Shown in pieces: positions 13,437 to 16,263 of a stretch of DNA of 16,263 nucleotides (its first letter is position 1; each line of letters begins with the position of its first letter). Under the pieces are notes generated by a model. That model saw nothing but the letters and a program-made list of their open reading frames with translations. It had not been told where the DNA came from and did not search any database. The position numbers and the translations under genes were made by a program. Origin of the DNA: VYFG01 sp022827325 (GTDB lineage: Bacteria > Pseudomonadota > Gammaproteobacteria > Arenicellales > Poriferihabitantaceae); NCBI GenBank assembly GCA_022827325.1, contig JAJDTE010000235.1, positions 1 through 16,263 of the forward strand. Reading direction: 5' to 3'.

Positions 13437-13465
13437 ATGCATTGGCCAACTGAAGAGCAAACGCA

Positions 13466-13936
13466 ATGCCAAGACGCAGAGAAGTACCGAAACGCGAGAT
13501 TCTGCCGGATCCCAAGTACAAGGATCAGACGGTCGCCAAGTTCATCAACATCATGATGCTGGACGGCAAGAAATCCGTTGCCGAAAGGATCATGTACGGC
13601 GCCTTCGACGTGATCCGGGAGCGGGGCAAGGGCGATCCCGTGGAAGTGTTCAATGCGGCCCTGGAGAATGTCAGCCCCGGCGTCGAGGTCAAGAGCCGCC
13701 GCGTGGGCGGCGCCACCTACCAGGTGCCCGTGGAAGTGCGTCCCAGCCGCCAGATCGCCCTGGCGATGCGCTGGCTGGTGGATGCCGCGCGCAGGCGCAA
13801 CGAGAAGTCGATGACCGCCCGCCTGGCCGGCGAACTGATGGATGCCGCCGAGGAGAGGGGAACGGCGGTGAAAAAGCGTGAGGACACGCACAAGATGGCC
13901 GAAGCGAACAAGGCGTTCTCGCATTACCGCTTCTAG
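13466..13936 (+). CDS. rpsG: 30S ribosomal protein S7
   Basis: A 156-residue S7 of standard bacterial length, beginning MPRRREVPKREILPDPKY. It contains KFINIMMLDGKKSVAE, GGATYQVPVEVRP and RRNEKSM in order, and ends KAFSHYRF. S7 nucleates assembly of the 30S head on 16S rRNA and contacts the E-site tRNA. In E. coli it is also the translational repressor of the str operon. A weak GAAGAG (13452-13457) lies 8 bases before the ATG. The gene is preceded by the long rpsL-rpsG spacer and followed after 32 bases by fusA. Confidence 0.99.
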   Translation: MPRRREVPKREILPDPKYKDQTVAKFINIMMLDGKKSVAERIMYGAFDVIRERGKGDPVEVFNAALENVSPGVEVKSRRVGGATYQVPVEVRPSRQIALAMRWLVDAARRRNEKSMTARLAGELMDAAEERGTAVKKREDTHKMAEANKAFSHYRF

Positions 13937-13968
13937 ACGTATCAGACCCGACGACGAGCGCAAGAACA

Positions 13969-16059
13969 GTGGCCCGCAAGACATCAATCGAGCGTTACCG
14001 GAATATCGGTATCATGGCGCATATCGATGCGGGCAAGACCACGACCACCGAACGCATCCTGTTCTACACCGGCATATCGCACAAGCTCGGGGAGGTCCAC
14101 GAGGGCACCGCCATCATGGACTGGATGGAGCAGGAGCAGGAGCGGGGGATCACCATCACCTCCGCCGCCACCACCTGCTTCTGGCGGGGCATGTCCGGGG
14201 ATCTGCCGGAATACCGCATCAACATCATCGACACCCCCGGGCACGTGGATTTCACCATCGAGGTGGAGCGTTCCCTGCGGGTCCTTGACGGGGCCGTGGC
14301 CGTGTTCTGCGCCGTGGGCGGCGTGGAGCCGCAGTCGGAGACGGTCTGGCGCCAGGCGGACAAGTACCGCGTGCCGCGCATGGCCTTCATCAACAAGATG
14401 GACCGGATGGGCGCCGATTTTCCGCGGGTCATGCACCAGATCGGGGATCGCCTGGGGGCGAACCCGGTGGCGGTCCAGCTGCCCATCGGCGCCGAGGATT
14501 CCTTCCGCGGCATCGTGGACCTGGTCACCATGCAGGCGATCTACTGGGAGGAGGAGAACCGGGGCGTCCGGTTTCAGCAGCAGGATATTCCCGAGGAGAT
14601 GCGTGCCCTTTGCGAGGAATACCGCGAGCGGCTGGTGGAGGCGGCGGCGGAGGCCGACGAGGGCCTGATGGAGAAGTACTTCGAGTCCGGGGAACTGGAA
14701 ATCGACGAGATCCGCAACGGCATCCGCCTGCGCACGCTGCGCAACGAGGTGGTGCCGGTGCTGTGCGGCAGCGCCTTCAAGAACAAGGGTGTCCAGGCCA
14801 TGCTGGACGCCGTGATCCACTACCTGCCGAGCCCGGTCGATGTGCCCCCCATCCGCGGTACCGGGCGCGACGGCGGCAAGCCGATCGAGCGCCGCGCGGA
14901 CGACAGCGAGCCGTTTTCCGCCCTCGGCTTCAAGATCATGAGCGACCCCTATCTGGGGCAGCTGGTGTTTCTCAGGGTGTACTCCGGTGTCCTCAACGCC
15001 GGGGACACGGTCTACAACGCCGTGAAACAGAGAAAGGAGCGGATCGGCCGCGTGCTGCTGATGCGGGCCAATGACCGGGAAGACCTGAAGGAGGTTCGCG
15101 CGGGTGAAATCGTCGCGGCGGTGGGCCTGAAGACCGTGACCACGGGCGATACGCTGTGTGATCCGGCCAACGAGGTGATCCTGGAGCGGATGGAGTTTCC
15201 GGACCCGGTCATCTCCCAGGCGGTGGAGCCGAAGACCAAGGCGGACCAGGAGAAACTGGGGGTGGCCCTCGGCAAGCTGGCGCAGGAGGATCCGTCGTTC
15301 CGGGTGGCCACCGACGAGGAGTCCGGCCAGACCATCATCTCCGGCATGGGCGAACTGCACCTGGAAATCATCATCGACCGGATGAAGCGGGAATTCAACG
15401 TGGACGCCAACGTGGGCAGACCCCAGGTGGCGTACCGTGAAACCGTCACCCGGCAGGTGGAGCAGGAATACAGGTATGTCAAGCAGACCGGCGGCCGCGG
15501 CCAGTACGGACATGTGTTCCTCCGCATCAGTCCCCGGGAGCCCGGCGCCGGTTACGAGTTCGTCGACGAGATCAAGGGCGGCGTGGTTCCGCGGGAATAC
15601 ATTCCCTCCGTGGACAAGGGAATTCGGGAATCCATGCAGACCGGCGTTCTGGCCGGCTACCCCGTGATCGATGTGCGTGTCGTCCTGTATGACGGCTCGT
15701 ACCACGAGGTGGACTCCTCCGAGCATGCCTTCAAGGCGGCGGGCGGCATGGCTTTCCGCGAGGGCTGCCGCAGGGCGGGGCCGCAGCTGCTGGAGCCGAT
15801 GATGGCGGTGGAGGTGGTGATGCCGGAAGAGTACATGGGCAACGTCAACGGGGACATCAATGCCCGCCGGGGCATGATCCACGAGATGGATGAATCCCCT
15901 TCCGGCAAGGTGGTCCGCGCGGAAGTGCCCCTGTCCGAAATGTTCGGTTACGCCACCGCGCTCAGGTCCGCCACCCAGGGCCGCGCGAGCTATACCATGG
16001 AATTCAAGAAGTATGCGCCGGTGCCGGTGAACGTGGCGGAATCCATCCGGGCCGCCTGA
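13969..16059 (+). CDS. fusA: Elongation factor G
   Basis: The 696-residue translocase GTPase (E. coli 704) moves tRNAs and mRNA after peptide bond formation and helps recycle ribosomes. G1 is AHIDAGKTT (17-25). The switch I segment RGITITSAATT (59-69) holds T62, G3 is DTPGH (88-92), G4 is NKMD (142-145) and G5 is SA (268-269). Later domains include GGRGQYGH and, in domain IV, SYHEVDSSE with its tip histidine. The C terminus has PLSEMFGYATALRS and GRASYTMEF. All the motifs of ordinary translational EF-G are intact. The start is GTG 13969, chosen because MARKTSIERYRNIGI matches the family N terminus. No strong ribosome binding site precedes it, which suggests coupling to rpsG. Confidence 0.98.
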   Translation: MARKTSIERYRNIGIMAHIDAGKTTTTERILFYTGISHKLGEVHEGTAIMDWMEQEQERGITITSAATTCFWRGMSGDLPEYRINIIDTPGHVDFTIEVERSLRVLDGAVAVFCAVGGVEPQSETVWRQADKYRVPRMAFINKMDRMGADFPRVMHQIGDRLGANPVAVQLPIGAEDSFRGIVDLVTMQAIYWEEENRGVRFQQQDIPEEMRALCEEYRERLVEAAAEADEGLMEKYFESGELEIDEIRNGIRLRTLRNEVVPVLCGSAFKNKGVQAMLDAVIHYLPSPVDVPPIRGTGRDGGKPIERRADDSEPFSALGFKIMSDPYLGQLVFLRVYSGVLNAGDTVYNAVKQRKERIGRVLLMRANDREDLKEVRAGEIVAAVGLKTVTTGDTLCDPANEVILERMEFPDPVISQAVEPKTKADQEKLGVALGKLAQEDPSFRVATDEESGQTIISGMGELHLEIIIDRMKREFNVDANVGRPQVAYRETVTRQVEQEYRYVKQTGGRGQYGHVFLRISPREPGAGYEFVDEIKGGVVPREYIPSVDKGIRESMQTGVLAGYPVIDVRVVLYDGSYHEVDSSEHAFKAAGGMAFREGCRRAGPQLLEPMMAVEVVMPEEYMGNVNGDINARRGMIHEMDESPSGKVVRAEVPLSEMFGYATALRSATQGRASYTMEFKKYAPVPVNVAESIRAA

Positions 16060-16095
16060 GGCGGGAATCTGCAGACAGGACAATTCACTTTATTT

Positions 16096-16115
16096 TCAAA
16101 GAGAGTCAAAGAGAG
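16096..16115 (+). repeat. Tandem 10-base repeat carrying a duplicated ribosome binding site
   Basis: TCAAAGAGAG occurs twice head to tail (16096-16105 and 16106-16115). Each copy ends in a purine-rich GAGAG that resembles a Shine-Dalgarno core. The second is 7 bases from the tuf ATG at 16123, and the first is 17 bases away. The surrounding spacer (16080-16115) is AT-rich compared with the rest of the window. Confidence 0.8.
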
Positions 16116-16122
16116 TTCGAAG

Positions 16123-16263
16123 ATGTCGAAAGAAAAATTTGAAAGAACGAAGCCGCACGTGAACGTAGGCACGATTGGCCACGTTGACCACGGCAAGACG
16201 ACGCTGACGGCGGCGCTGACGAAGGTTCTGTCGGCGCGACACGGCGGCGCGGTGACGGCGTTT
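16123..16263 (+). CDS. tuf: Elongation factor Tu, N-terminal end (partial, second tuf copy)
   Basis: The first 47 codons are present and the gene runs off the window. The translation starts MSKEKFERTKPHVNVGTIG, followed by the P-loop GHVDHGKT at residues 19-26, which binds the phosphates of GTP. This is EF-Tu at the tufA position, last in the str operon after fusA. The 63-base spacer carries a duplicated GAGAG ribosome binding site and no visible terminator, so it should share the fusA transcript. With the other tuf end at 1-141, the window lies almost exactly between two same-direction tuf genes. Confidence 0.98.
   Translation, partial: MSKEKFERTKPHVNVGTIGHVDHGKTTLTAALTKVLSARHGGAVTAF

Larger units (their letters stand above)
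13147..13465 (+). other. Hairpin-rich rpsL-rpsG intercistronic region
   Basis: These 319 bases hold no convincing gene. In E. coli the equivalent spacer is about 100 bases and contains the S7 repressor site. Visible here are GGCCGGC/GCCGGCC (13198-13214), two overlapping alternatives built on GGATGC/GCATCC (13215-13237), ATGCCGG/CCGGCAT (13287-13304), the palindrome GGGGCGCCCC (13372-13381) and a terminator-like hairpin at 13415-13436. The location suggests control of rpsG and downstream genes, perhaps by S7, but I cannot match the rRNA-like S7 target by eye. No good promoter was seen. Confidence 0.6.

Noticed and set aside
13303..13881. Plus-strand open frame beginning in the rpsL-rpsG spacer and running through rpsG
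   Set aside because: It lies out of frame across most of rpsG and has Arg/Gly/Gln-rich composition; no family resemblance.
13984..16083. Minus-strand open frame of about 700 codons opposite fusA
   Set aside because: Again in register with the sense gene and explained by avoidance of the same three codons.

Overview
The window is a GC-rich housekeeping locus in which every protein gene lies on the + strand. It joins the 'rif' cluster (secE-nusG-rplKAJL-rpoBC) directly to the 'str' operon (rpsL-rpsG-fusA-tuf). Protein lengths and motif spacing follow Escherichia coli closely: the RpoC zinc site falls at C70/C72/C85/C88, the catalytic aspartates at D460/D462/D464, and the large lineage-specific RpoC insertion appears to be present. 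This points to a proteobacterium, most probably a gammaproteobacterium. A tRNA-Trp gene between tuf and secE, and the rif and str clusters side by side, are known in non-enteric gamma- and betaproteobacteria. I cannot place the organism more finely from this window.

Layout: the 3' end of a first tuf gene (1-141); a structured spacer; tRNA-Trp(CCA) (276-351); secE and nusG (409-1346); a leader in front of rplK-rplA (1488-2623); an L10-type leader in front of rplJ-rplL (2856-3848); a spacer with two long hairpins; rpoB-rpoC (4084-12400); a spacer with a GC hairpin and a near-consensus sigma70 promoter; rpsL (12772-13146); an unusually long, hairpin-rich spacer; rpsG (13466-13936); fusA (13969-16059); and the 5' end of a second tuf gene (16123 onward).

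The genes together supply the core of transcription (beta, beta', NusG), translation (S12, S7, L1, L10, L11, L7/L12, EF-G, EF-Tu, tRNA-Trp) and secretion (SecE). Where control is visible it lies in the spacers. These hold candidate autoregulatory leaders for L1 and L10, a hairpin pair between rplL and rpoB where attenuation and RNase III processing occur in E. coli, and a separate promoter for the str operon.

I see no mobile element, CRISPR array, phage gene or defence gene, and no evidence of a new protein system. The observations most worth checking are RNA-level ones: the 319-base rpsL-rpsG spacer with mutually exclusive hairpins and a terminator-like hairpin just before rpsG, the three-way-junction fold before tRNA-Trp, the rplK leader that can sequester its own ribosome binding site, and a tandemly duplicated ribosome binding site before the second tuf gene.
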